Source: Stenotrophomonas rhizophila
Lineage (GTDB): Bacteria > Pseudomonadota > Gammaproteobacteria > Xanthomonadales > Xanthomonadaceae
Length of the DNA: 64,000 nt
Direction: 5' to 3'
Assembly (NCBI RefSeq): GCF_000661955.1
Contig: NZ_CP007597.1
Location: forward strand, 2,956,984 to 3,020,983
In this document: positions 45,931 through 54,301 of the stretch, in pieces
How the letters are laid out: each line of letters begins with the position of its first letter
Numbering within the stretch: position 1 is the first letter of the stretch
Program-made: the position numbers and the translations under genes
Notes under the pieces: generated by a model
What the model was told of the DNA's origin: nothing
The model's database searches: none
The model's input: only the letters and a program-made list of their open reading frames with translations

Positions 45931-46036
45931 CGGGCACACGCAAAAGGGCAGCTGCCCGATTCTGCCATGGCCGCACGACGCTGCGGCCGATGGTTGCAGA
46001 CGTGACCGTCGCCGCCGGCACGCCGGCCCGGCGCGG

Positions 46037-47539
46037 TCACTCGCCCAGGTGGATCCAGGTGGCTTTGAGCTCGGTGTACTTGTCGAAGGCGTGCAGCGAT
46101 TTGTCGCGGCCGATGCCGGACTGCTTGTAGCCGCCGAACGGGGCGGTCATGTCGCCGCCATCCCACTGGTTCACCCACACGCTGCCCGCGCGCAGCTGGC
46201 GCGCCACCCGATGCGCGCGGCCCAGGTCGCGGGTCCAAAGACCGGCGGCCAGGCCGTAGCGCGAATCGTTGGCCAGCCGCACCGCATCGGCCTCGTGGTC
46301 GAAGCCCAGCACCGACAGCACCGGCCCGAAGATTTCCTCGCGCGCGATGCTGTGGCCGGCGTCCACCTCGTCGAACACGGTGGGCTGCACGTAGCTGCCA
46401 CCGGCCACTACCTCCACCCGCTTGCCGCCCAGCAGCAGCCGCGCGCCTTCGGCCTGGCCGCGGTTGATGTGCTCAAGCACGTGGTCGGCATGGGCGTTGT
46501 CGACCAGCGCCCCCATCGGCGCGTCCGGATCGAATGGGTGGCCGGGCTGCATGCGCCGTGCATGGGCCAGCACGCGGGTCACGAATTCGTCCTGGATGGA
46601 GCGCTGCACCAGCAGCCGCGACGCCGCGGTGCAGACCTCGCCCTGGTTGTAGAAGATGCCGGTGGCCGCCGCTTCGGCCGCCTTGTCCAGATCGGGCGCA
46701 TCGGCAAACACCAGGTTCGGGCTCTTGCCGCCGCATTCCAGCCAGGTGCGCTTGAGGTTGGACAACCCGGCGCACTGCAGCAGGCGCCGGCCCACCGCGG
46801 TGGAGCCGGTAAAGGCCAGCGCATCCACGTCCATGTGCAGCGCCAGCGGCTCGCCGGCGCGCTTTCCGTCGCCGGGCAGCACGTTGAACACGCCCTCGGG
46901 GATACCGGCCTCGGCGACCAGTGCCGCCAGCCGGATCGCACTCAGCGGCGACCGCTCGGACGGTTTGAGCACCAGCGAATTGCCGGCCGCCAGCGCCGGG
47001 GCGATCTTCCAGCAGGCCATCAGCAGCGGGAAGTTCCACGGCACGATGGCCGCCACCACGCCCACCGGCTCGCGGCTGACCAGGCCCAGCGTGTCCGGTG
47101 CGGTCGGGGCGATCTCGCCGTACACCTTGTCGATGGCCTCGGCGGTCCAGCGCAGGCAGCGCACCGCACCCGGCAGGTCGCCCTGGCGCGCGTCACGCAC
47201 CGGCTTGCCCATGTCCAGGCTTTCCAGCAGCGCCAGCTCGTCGGCGTGCTGTTCCACCAGGTCGGCCAGCCGCAGCATGAGCGCCTTGCGGTGGACCGGC
47301 GCAGCGCGCGACCAGTGCCCGGCATCGAAGGCGCGGCGTGCGGCGGCCACCGCATGCTCCACGTCGGCGCTGCCGCAGTCGGCCACCTGGGCCAGTACGC
47401 GGCCGTCGATCGGGCTGATGCAGGCAAAGCGCGCGCCATCGACGGCGTCCACGTAACGGCCATCGATGAAGGCCTGGCCATGCACCACCAGCGCATCGGC
47501 CTGGCGTTGCCATTCCTCACGGGTACGGGCAGCGGTCAT
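46037..47539 (-). CDS. puuC: Gamma-glutamyl-gamma-aminobutyraldehyde dehydrogenase
   Basis: This 500-residue aldehyde dehydrogenase is very like E. coli PuuC along its length: EAIDKVYGEIAP, EPVGVVAAIVPWNFPL, LKPSERSPLSAIRLA, FYNQGEVCTAASRLL (catalytic Cys) and GGDMTAPFGGYKQSGIGRDK. The general-base Glu is in WLECGGKS. It oxidises the aldehyde made by PuuB to gamma-glutamyl-GABA. The gene is 15 kb from puuA, puuB and puuD, and divergent from the aminotransferase gene across about 110 bases. Confidence 0.92.
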   Translation of the reverse strand: MTAARTREEWQRQADALVVHGQAFIDGRYVDAVDGARFACISPIDGRVLAQVADCGSADVEHAVAAARRAFDAGHWSRAAPVHRKALMLRLADLVEQHADELALLESLDMGKPVRDARQGDLPGAVRCLRWTAEAIDKVYGEIAPTAPDTLGLVSREPVGVVAAIVPWNFPLLMACWKIAPALAAGNSLVLKPSERSPLSAIRLAALVAEAGIPEGVFNVLPGDGKRAGEPLALHMDVDALAFTGSTAVGRRLLQCAGLSNLKRTWLECGGKSPNLVFADAPDLDKAAEAAATGIFYNQGEVCTAASRLLVQRSIQDEFVTRVLAHARRMQPGHPFDPDAPMGALVDNAHADHVLEHINRGQAEGARLLLGGKRVEVVAGGSYVQPTVFDEVDAGHSIAREEIFGPVLSVLGFDHEADAVRLANDSRYGLAAGLWTRDLGRAHRVARQLRAGSVWVNQWDGGDMTAPFGGYKQSGIGRDKSLHAFDKYTELKATWIHLGE

Positions 47540-47649
47540 CGGGGTCTCCAGCAGTGGCTATCGGCCCCCTTTATACCCACCGCCCTCACCCCGCGCCGTG
47601 ATGCATCTGCGATAGAGTCGTGACCATCCGGTTCCCTGCGGAGTTGCCG

Positions 47650-49002
47650 ATGCGCCGTGCCGAACACCCGTTGTCGTCCCTGTCCCAGCAGCGCCCCGAC
47701 ACGATGGACGCGTTCTGGATGCCGTTCAGCGCCAACCGCCAGTTCAAGGCGTCGCCGCGCCTGCTGGTGCGGGCCGAAGGCATGTATTACCACGATGTCG
47801 ACGACCGCGCGGTGCTGGATGCCGCGGCCGGGTTGTGGTGCTGCAACGCCGGCCATGCGCGACCGCGCATCGTGCAGGCGATCCAGCAGCAAGCCGCCAC
47901 GTTGGACTTCGCCCCGCCCTTCCAGATGGGCACGCCGTTGCCGTTCGTACTGGCCCAGCGCCTGGCCGCGCTGGCACCGGCACCGCTGAACCACGTGTTC
48001 TTCAGCAACTCCGGTTCCGAAGCGGTGGATACCGCGATGAAGATCGTGCTGGGCTACCACCGCCTGCGCGGCGAGGGGCAGCGCACCCGCTTCATCGGCC
48101 GTGAAAAGGCCTACCACGGGGTCGGGTTCGGCGGCATGTCCATTGGCGGGCTGCCCAACAACCGCAAGCAGTTCGGGTCATTGCTGGCCGGCAGCGATTT
48201 CCTGCGCCACACCCTGGACCTGCAGCGCAATGCGTTCAGCCCCGGCCTGCCACGGCATGGCGCCGAGCTGGCCGAGGACCTGGAGCGGCTGATCGCGCTG
48301 CACGATGCCTCCACCATCGCCGCGGTGTTCGTCGAACCGGTCGCCGGCTCGGCCGGGGTGATCCTGCCGGCGCCGGGCTACCTGCAGCGGCTGCGCGAGA
48401 TCTGCGACCAGCACGGCATCCTGCTGGTGTTCGACGAGGTGATCACCGGCTTCGGCCGCGTAGGCAATGCATTCGCCGCGCAGCGCTTCGGGGTAACCCC
48501 GGACCTGATGACACTGGCCAAGGGGCTCACCAACGGCGCGGTGCCGATGGGTGCCACCCTGGTGTCCGATGCGGTGCATGCGGCCTTCATGCAGGGCCCG
48601 CCGGCGGCCATCGAGCTGTTCCATGGCTATACCTATTCGGCCCATCCGCTGGCCTGCGCGGCCGCGCTGGCCACGCTGGACACCTATGCCGAGGAGCACC
48701 TGTTCGAGCGTGCCATCGAGCTGGGCGAGTACTGGCAATCGGCGCTGCACAGCCTGCGCGGCCTGCCGCACGTGGTGGACATCCGCAATTTCGGGCTGAT
48801 CGGCGCGGTGGAGCTGATGCCGCGCAAGGATGCGCCCGGCGCGCGTGGCTATGAGGTGTTCGAGCGCTGCTTCCGCGAGGGCAGCCTGCTGGTGCGCTGC
48901 ACCGGTGACGTGATCGCGCTGTCGCCGCCGTTGATCATCGACAAGGCGCAGATCGACCGCATCGTGGAGATCCTGGGCGACATGATCAACGCCACCGCCT
49001 GA
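47650..49002 (+). CDS. Class III aminotransferase (omega-amino acid/putrescine-pyruvate type)
   Basis: This protein has 450 residues from the ATG at 47650, with GGAG upstream; a GTG at 47620 is also in frame. It has class III PLP motifs: NSGSEAVDTAMK, YHGVGFGGMS, LLVFDEVITGFGRVG and the PLP lysine in TLAKGLTNGAVPMG. The WMPFSANRQFKASPRLL start is typical of beta-alanine:pyruvate and putrescine/GABA:pyruvate transaminases. Beside puuC it may convert GABA or putrescine. The exact substrate cannot be read from the sequence. Confidence 0.88.
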   Translation: MRRAEHPLSSLSQQRPDTMDAFWMPFSANRQFKASPRLLVRAEGMYYHDVDDRAVLDAAAGLWCCNAGHARPRIVQAIQQQAATLDFAPPFQMGTPLPFVLAQRLAALAPAPLNHVFFSNSGSEAVDTAMKIVLGYHRLRGEGQRTRFIGREKAYHGVGFGGMSIGGLPNNRKQFGSLLAGSDFLRHTLDLQRNAFSPGLPRHGAELAEDLERLIALHDASTIAAVFVEPVAGSAGVILPAPGYLQRLREICDQHGILLVFDEVITGFGRVGNAFAAQRFGVTPDLMTLAKGLTNGAVPMGATLVSDAVHAAFMQGPPAAIELFHGYTYSAHPLACAAALATLDTYAEEHLFERAIELGEYWQSALHSLRGLPHVVDIRNFGLIGAVELMPRKDAPGARGYEVFERCFREGSLLVRCTGDVIALSPPLIIDKAQIDRIVEILGDMINATA

Positions 49003-49102
49003 GGCCATGCCTGCCGGCCGCCCTGTCTGAACCCGGCGACCGGGACGCGACTACCCCGCCCCATTACAATGGTCGGTCACGTTGGCTCGCGTACCGGATT
49101 GC

Positions 49103-49984
49103 ATGGACATTGTCGTCAAAGAAGAACTCAAGGCCTACATCGATCCCCTGACCACCGACGAGCACGACGCGCTGGAGCGCAGCATCCTGGCCGAAGGCTG
49201 CCGCGATGCGCTGGTGCTGTGGGGCGATGTGCTGGTGGACGGGCATAACCGTTTCGGCATCTGCCAGAAGCACGACCTGCCGTTCCAGACCGTGCAGAAC
49301 ACCCGTTTCCAGTCGATGGACGACGTGCACCTGTGGATGATCGAGCAGCACCTGGGGCGGCGCAGCGTGTCGGACTTCCAGCGCGGCGTGCTGGCCCTGC
49401 GCAAGCGCGACATCCTCGCCGAGCGCCATCGTGCCGAGCAGGCCCAGCTGCAGAAGGAAAGCGACGGCGAGATCGCCGATGCCAGCCCTGAAGGCGATGA
49501 GGACAGCCCGCCGTGGGCACCGGCGCCGAAGGTCAGCCGTGCCGACATGGCCCGCGAAGCGCGCCTGAGCAGCAGCCAGGTGACGATGATCGAGCGCATC
49601 CACAAGCAGGCCGCGCCGGAGCTGGTGGAGGCGGTGAAGACCGGGGTGATCTCGATCAGCGCCGCCGCGGCGGTGGCCGACCTGCCCGAGGATGAGCAGC
49701 GCGCTGCGGCCGTGGGCGGCAAGGACGAGCTGAAGCAGGCCGCCAAGCGCGTGCGCGAGGCCAAGCGCAAGCCGCGCAAGCCGGTGCAGGAGGTGCTGCA
49801 CAGCGCCGACGGTGACACCGAGGTGGACCCCAGCCGCGAAGCCGAGATTGCCGACGCGCTCAACGCATTGGGCGAAGGCCCCGCCGAACTGCGCCAGCGG
49901 GTGATTGCGCTGACGCTGGAAAACGACGCCCTGCGCCAGCAGCTGGCGGCACTGCGCAAGCAGCTGGCCGACGCCGACGCGTGA
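49103..49984 (+). CDS. ParB-like N-terminal domain protein
   Basis: This protein has 293 residues from the ATG at 49103; TACAAT at about 49065 may be its -10. The first 100 residues show a ParB/Sulfiredoxin-like fold (LERSILAEGCRDALVLWGDVLVDGHNRF, then LGRRSVSDFQRG). The middle has helix-turn-helix character (VSRADMAREARLSSSQVTMIERIHKQA). The end is a basic stretch followed by a probable coiled coil (LTLENDALRQQLAALRKQL). No parA partner is nearby, so this is not a partition operon. It could act in DNA binding or regulation. Confidence 0.75.
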   Translation: MDIVVKEELKAYIDPLTTDEHDALERSILAEGCRDALVLWGDVLVDGHNRFGICQKHDLPFQTVQNTRFQSMDDVHLWMIEQHLGRRSVSDFQRGVLALRKRDILAERHRAEQAQLQKESDGEIADASPEGDEDSPPWAPAPKVSRADMAREARLSSSQVTMIERIHKQAAPELVEAVKTGVISISAAAAVADLPEDEQRAAAVGGKDELKQAAKRVREAKRKPRKPVQEVLHSADGDTEVDPSREAEIADALNALGEGPAELRQRVIALTLENDALRQQLAALRKQLADADA

Positions 49985-50002
49985 TGTGAAGCGGTGCGCG
50001 GC

Positions 50003-50193
50003 GTAGCGCCGGGCTCTGCCCGGCTGCTCTTGGTGCGGACCGCGCCATGCACCTGCGGACAGCCCCCGGGGTTGCCGGCCAGCGGCCGGCACTACCGGTT
50101 GGCTTCGGTACGGGGTGCGGGGTTGCCGGGCAGGGCCCGGCACTACCGTTCTGTCGGGGTTCGCCTGGTTGCCGGCCAGCGGCCGGCACTACC
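50003..50193. repeat. Cluster of four SMAG-type hairpins
   Basis: Four GTAG-headed palindromes lie at about 50003-50026, 50071-50095, 50122-50146 and 50168-50193. The first is in plus orientation (GTAGCGCCGGGCTCTGCCC), and the other three read GTAG on the minus strand (…GCCGGCACTAC). They fill the gap between the parB-like and DUF445 genes, and no gene is present here. Confidence 0.85.
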
Positions 50194-50226
50194 GGGTGCT
50201 CATACGGGGGTGGGTAGACTGTAGGG

Positions 50227-51519
50227 ATGACGCCTATTTCTCCGCCCGATCCCCGCCGCGCGCAGCTGCGCCGTCTCAAACTTATCGCGCTGGCGATGCT
50301 GCTGGCCATGCTGGCCGGCTTCGTCATCAGCCATCTGCAGGGCGAGCGGGGCATCTGGGCGTGGGTGTCGGCGTTCTGCGAGGCCGCCGCCGTGGGTGCG
50401 CTGGCCGACTGGTTCGCCGTGGTGGCGCTGTTCCGGCGGCCGCTGGGCCTGCCCATTCCGCACACCGCGATCATCCCGCACAGCAAGGACCGCATCGCCG
50501 ACAGCCTGGCGGTGTTCGTGCGCGACCAGTTCCTGGAACCGCAGGCGCTGCTGGCGCGGTTGCAGGTGTTCGATCCGGCCAGCCGGCTGGGCAGCTGGCT
50601 GGCCGACCCGGCACGGTCGCGGCTGTTGGCCGACATGGCCCGCGGCTGGGCACTGCAGGCGCTGGACTTCCTGGACGAGGCGGCGGTACGGCGCAGCATC
50701 CAGGGCTTTGTGATCCAGCAGCTGCGCCAGTGGAACGCCGCAGCCACCGCCGGCGAGCTGCTGGGCCTGCTCACCGCCGACAACCGGCACCAGCGCGTGC
50801 TCGACGAGGGCCTGACCCGGGTCAGCGAGTGGCTGGACAACGAATCGGTGAAGCAGCGCGCGTCCGAGCTGATCGTGCGCTACATCCAGCGCGAGTGGCC
50901 CAAGCTGGCCAGCACCGTGAACTGGGTCAAGCCGATCGACGAGATCGGCGACAGCCTGGCCGAGCGCATGGCGCACGCGGTGCTGGCCGAGCTGCAGCAG
51001 ATTCTGGCCCAGCCCGAGCACCCGCTGCGGCGGGATTACGAAACCTGGCTGGCCGACTATATCCAGCGCCTGCGCACCGACCCGGCGCTGGCCGGGAAAA
51101 TCGACCAGATCAAGCAGCAGATCATCGACCATCCGGCCGTGCAGGACTATGTGCAGGGCCTGTGGGAGCGCATCCACGCCAGCCTGCGCGCGGACCTGTC
51201 CAGTGAGGACTCGGCACTGGCCGGCCACCTGCGCCGCAGCCTGGCCTCGGTCGGGCAGGCGCTGCAGGACGATCCGTCGCTGCGCGATGCGCTCAACCAG
51301 CACCTGATGGACGGCGCCGAACGGCTGACCAGCCGCCTGCGCGAAGGTGTCACCCAGCACATCGCGCAGACCGTCAAGGGCTGGGACGAGCGCCACCTGG
51401 TCGAACAGCTGGAACTGAGCGTCGGCCGCGACCTGCAGTTCATCCGCTTCAACGGCACCCTGGTGGGCGGCCTGATCGGCCTGCTGCTGCACGCCCTGAC
51501 GGTGTGGATGCACTGGTAG
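50227..51519 (+). CDS. DUF445 family membrane-anchored protein
   Basis: This 430-residue protein has one hydrophobic segment near the N-terminus (LIALAMLLAMLAGFVISHLQG) and another at the C-terminus (LVGGLIGLLLHALTVWMHW), with a long helical part between. The early WVSAFCEAAAVGALADWFAVVALFRRPLGLPIPHTAIIP block is characteristic of DUF445 (YjiN-like) proteins. Function is unknown. A rho-independent terminator follows. Confidence 0.85.
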   Translation: MTPISPPDPRRAQLRRLKLIALAMLLAMLAGFVISHLQGERGIWAWVSAFCEAAAVGALADWFAVVALFRRPLGLPIPHTAIIPHSKDRIADSLAVFVRDQFLEPQALLARLQVFDPASRLGSWLADPARSRLLADMARGWALQALDFLDEAAVRRSIQGFVIQQLRQWNAAATAGELLGLLTADNRHQRVLDEGLTRVSEWLDNESVKQRASELIVRYIQREWPKLASTVNWVKPIDEIGDSLAERMAHAVLAELQQILAQPEHPLRRDYETWLADYIQRLRTDPALAGKIDQIKQQIIDHPAVQDYVQGLWERIHASLRADLSSEDSALAGHLRRSLASVGQALQDDPSLRDALNQHLMDGAERLTSRLREGVTQHIAQTVKGWDERHLVEQLELSVGRDLQFIRFNGTLVGGLIGLLLHALTVWMHW

Positions 51520-51525
51520 GCACCC

Positions 51526-51556
51526 CGCCCGGTTGACGGATTGACCGGGTGTTTTT
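51526..51556 (+). terminator. Rho-independent terminator
   Basis: CGCCCGGT pairs with ACCGGGTG (one wobble) around a ten-base loop and is followed by TTTTT. It lies directly after the DUF445 stop codon. Confidence 0.75.
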
Positions 51557-51616
51557 GTGAATTGGTTCGCGTATTCTGCCGCGCATTCCGGGCTGGTGTG
51601 GCCCACAGGGGGAATG

Positions 51617-52015
51617 ATGCAACGGACCATCCTTGCGCTGGCGCTGTGCGCGCTGGCCAGCAGCGCCCATGCCGGGCGCGTGTACAAATGCGCCGCCGGC
51701 GGGCAGACCATCTACCAGACCGTGCCCTGCCCGCCCGAGCAGGACACCGGTGTGACCCGGCCGATCACCCGCGACCCCAAACTCAGCTGGGAAGAACGCA
51801 CCCGCGCCCAGCGCGAGCTGTACGACGCCCGCCGGCGCATGCAGGCCGATGCCGGCCGCGGTCAGCCCGCGGTGCGCGGTACGGTCATCGACGGTTCGGT
51901 GGACCCGGAAAAGTGCGACGACCTGCGTGTGCGCCGCGACATCAGCGAAGCCTTCGGGCGCACCGCGCCGCCGCGCATCGAAGACGAGATCAAGAAGGCC
52001 TGCGCGAAGCGCTGA
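51617..52015 (+). CDS. DUF4124 exported protein
   Basis: This protein has 132 residues from the ATG at 51617 (AGGGGGA upstream; an adjoining ATG at 51614 is possible). The signal peptide is MQRTILALALCALASSAHA. The mature start RVYKCAAGGQTIYQTVPCP is the DUF4124 signature, with a Cys pair. The rest is charged and helical. Function is unknown. A hairpin (AGCGGGCA-TC-TGCCCGCT, 52020-52037) follows the stop. Confidence 0.82.
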   Translation: MQRTILALALCALASSAHAGRVYKCAAGGQTIYQTVPCPPEQDTGVTRPITRDPKLSWEERTRAQRELYDARRRMQADAGRGQPAVRGTVIDGSVDPEKCDDLRVRRDISEAFGRTAPPRIEDEIKKACAKR

Positions 52016-52045
52016 GTGCAGCGGGCATCTGCCCGCTTGCAACCA

Positions 52046-52061
52046 GTATCCAATCAGATAC
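52046..52061. promoter_or_regulatory. Likely operator of the toxin-antitoxin pair
   Basis: GTATC-CAATCA-GATAC is a short inverted repeat 11 bases before the toxin start codon. Its position over the likely promoter suits autorepression by the antitoxin. Confidence 0.45.
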
Positions 52062-52071
52062 ACTCATCGTC

Positions 52072-52362
52072 ATGACGTCGGTGCGGGCAACCGAGGACTT
52101 CGACAGGTGGCTGCGCCGGTTGCGCGACACGCGAGCGCGCGCGTTCATCGCAGAACGCATCCAGCGCCTGGCCCATGGGCTCGAAGGTGACGTCAAGCCG
52201 GTCGGCGGCCGTGTCAGCGAGCTTCGCATCCATCATGGTCCGGGGTACCGCGTGTACTTCACGCGGCGTGGCAAGCAATTGATCATCCTGCTCTGTGCGG
52301 GCAGCAAGGACAGCCAGGCATCGGACATCAAGAAGGCGCAACGGATCGCCGACCAGCTCTAG
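52072..52362 (+). CDS. RelE/HigB-type toxin (addiction module killer family)
   Basis: This 96-residue protein starts at the ATG at 52072. It follows the HigB-type RelE pattern: FDRWLRRLRDTRARAFIAERIQRLAHGLEGDVKPVGGRVSELRIHHGPGYRVYF is read in pieces as helix, helix and beta core, ending in LIILLCAGSKDSQASDIKKA. The family consists of ribosome-dependent mRNA interferases. It is followed at 40 bases by the antitoxin gene, so the toxin comes first as in higBA loci. Confidence 0.87.
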   Translation: MTSVRATEDFDRWLRRLRDTRARAFIAERIQRLAHGLEGDVKPVGGRVSELRIHHGPGYRVYFTRRGKQLIILLCAGSKDSQASDIKKAQRIADQL

Positions 52363-52401
52363 CGCGCACTGCCACGCGGCTCTCTCTCCAGGAATCTCTC
52401 C

Positions 52402-52707
52402 ATGCGCAAGCCTCACCTTCTCGCCTTCGACCCTGCCGACCACCTGGTCGACGACGCCGCCATTGCGGTGTACCTCACCGAGGCGCTGGCCGCCGACGAC
52501 GCGGTGCATTTCCAGGATGCACTGCAGGCCGTGGCGCGCGCACGCGGAATGGCCCACATCGCCGAGTCGACCGGCCTCGGCCGCGAGAGCCTGTACAAAG
52601 CCCTCAAACCCGGCGCGCATCCCCGTTTTGACACGGTGCAGCGCGTGCTTGGCGCACTCGGCGTGCGGCTGACGGTGACACCGCTGGATCACTCCGGGCA
52701 GGCCTGA
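52402..52707 (+). CDS. HigA-type antitoxin with helix-turn-helix
   Basis: This 101-residue protein has a C-terminal helix-turn-helix (MAHIAESTGLGRESLYKALK, then PRFDTVQRVLGALGVRL) and an N-terminal helical part (FDPADHLVDDAAIAVYLTEAL) as in the addiction module antidote family. It should neutralise the toxin encoded upstream and repress the operon. TCTCTCCAGGA gives a ribosome-binding site before the ATG. Confidence 0.87.
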   Translation: MRKPHLLAFDPADHLVDDAAIAVYLTEALAADDAVHFQDALQAVARARGMAHIAESTGLGRESLYKALKPGAHPRFDTVQRVLGALGVRLTVTPLDHSGQA

Positions 52708-52713
52708 GCGTCC

Positions 52714-53928
52714 CTACCCCAGCGCCGCACGTACCGCGCCCACCAACGCCGCCATCTGCGCCGGCGTGCTGAAGATGCCCGGCGTTACCCGCAGGCAGGC
52801 GCCGGAGGCCAGGCCGTCGCGTGGCACCACGAACACGCCCGACTGCCGGACCATCTGTTCGGCGGTGGCGGTGGTGTCGGCCAGCGTGGTCTGGCCGCGC
52901 AGGCGGAAGGCGGCGATCGCGCTGGACAGCCGTGGATCGGCCGAGGCCAGCAGTTGCACGCCAACCTCGTCGCGCAGCGCGTCCAGCCACAGGTTGCGCA
53001 GGTACAACAACCGGGCGCGCTTGTTGGCTACCCCGATGCGCTGGTGCAGGTCCAGCGCGACCGGCAGCGCCATGCACGCGGCGAAGTTGACCGTGCCGGT
53101 GTGGATGCGGGTGTCGATGCGGTCATCGTCGGCCTCGCCCATGTACGGGTCCAGGTCGCGCACGCGGCCGCGCCGCACGTAGATGGCGCCCATGCCCACC
53201 GGCGCGCCGATCCACTTGTGCAGGTTGATGCCGACGAAATCCACCCCCAGCGCGCGTAGCGGGGTATCCACCTGGCCGATGCCGTGCGCGGCATCGAGCA
53301 CCACCTCCGCGCCGGCGGCACGGGCCAGCGCCGCGATCTCGGCCACCGGCAGCTGCATGCCGTTGCGGTGGTTGACCTGGGTGAGCAATAGCAGGCGCGT
53401 ACGCGGGTAGCGCTGCAATGCCTGCCGGTAGGCTTCGACGATGCTGTCGTGGTCGAACGGCTCGGGCAGCACGATGCGCTGCGCCGCCACGCCGCGGCGG
53501 GCGTGCAACCAGCGCATTGCGCTGATCATGCTGTCGTAGTCGGTATCGGCGTACAGCACGGTGTCGCCGGGGGCGAGCCGGTTGTAGCCGCCGATCAGGA
53601 CCTGCATCGCCTCGGTGGCGCCCCGCGTGAGCACGATCTCATCGGCATGCACGCCCAGCACCTCGGCCAGATGCGTGCGCGCCTGTTCCAACAGGGGTGG
53701 AAACGCCCGCCGCCCGAACCACGCGTTGCCGGCGTTCACCGTGGCGGTGGCCTGCTGGTAGGCCTGCAGTACCGGGCGTGCCATCGCGCCCCAGTACCCG
53801 TTGTCGAGCATCACCACCGCATCGTCGAGGTCGTACAGCGCCCGCACGTTCGCCCACCAGGCTTCGTCGGTGGCCAGCAGGTCGGGCATGTGGTTGGTGA
53901 TCGTCGGCAGTTCCAGCCCTTCCATCAT
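52714..53928 (-). CDS. Class V aminotransferase-fold PLP enzyme
   Basis: This 404-residue protein has the class V fold: LTRGATEAMQVLIGG (phosphate binding), VVLDAAHGIGQVDTPL (Asp) and GINLHKWIGAPVGMG (PLP Lys). The group includes isopenicillin-N epimerase-like and cysteine-desulfurase-like enzymes; the specific substrate cannot be told. It converges on the toxin-antitoxin pair and is divergent from the siderophore receptor across about 370 bases. Confidence 0.85.
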   Translation of the reverse strand: MMEGLELPTITNHMPDLLATDEAWWANVRALYDLDDAVVMLDNGYWGAMARPVLQAYQQATATVNAGNAWFGRRAFPPLLEQARTHLAEVLGVHADEIVLTRGATEAMQVLIGGYNRLAPGDTVLYADTDYDSMISAMRWLHARRGVAAQRIVLPEPFDHDSIVEAYRQALQRYPRTRLLLLTQVNHRNGMQLPVAEIAALARAAGAEVVLDAAHGIGQVDTPLRALGVDFVGINLHKWIGAPVGMGAIYVRRGRVRDLDPYMGEADDDRIDTRIHTGTVNFAACMALPVALDLHQRIGVANKRARLLYLRNLWLDALRDEVGVQLLASADPRLSSAIAAFRLRGQTTLADTTATAEQMVRQSGVFVVPRDGLASGACLRVTPGIFSTPAQMAALVGAVRAALG

Positions 53929-54301
53929 TACGTGTCCGCATCGGTAGTAGGCAGGCCTCAGTCTGCCAGTGGACCGGCGTGCATGACCACGCCACGGGCA
54001 CGCATTGAACGGTTTGATAACACTTGCCGAACGAAATGATAATGACTATCATTCACGCATTGGCTGTACGCCTAGCCCTTCCGGCCCCGGCAGCGCACTG
54101 CGCACCCAGGTCCTGCCCCGTGTACACCCCCAACCGACCCGATCTGGAGCCCGCACCTGCCGATGGCGGCGAAGCGGTGCGCCAGACCAATCCCGCCGGA
54201 GACGCAGGCTTCCCCTGCCCTACCACGGTTGTCATGTGGCGCCCCGCACCGCGCGGCCCGCAATGGATTGCACCGCCGCTTTACCACCCTGGACACCTGA
54301 C
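53929..54301. other. Control region and leader of the siderophore operon
   Basis: This stretch holds the Fur box (54035-54053) and an unusually long leader of about 250 bases before the receptor start codon. An open frame of 93 codons beginning at 54024 crosses the leader and ends in an ATGA overlap with the receptor, but its residues look random (Pro/Arg-rich). No terminator or known riboswitch is recognised. Confidence 0.5.
54035..54053. promoter_or_regulatory. Fur box
   Basis: AATGATAATGACTATCATT matches the 19-bp Fur consensus (GATAATGATAATCATTATC) at most positions and lies in the promoter region of a TonB-dependent receptor. It predicts repression by Fur with iron. Confidence 0.85.
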
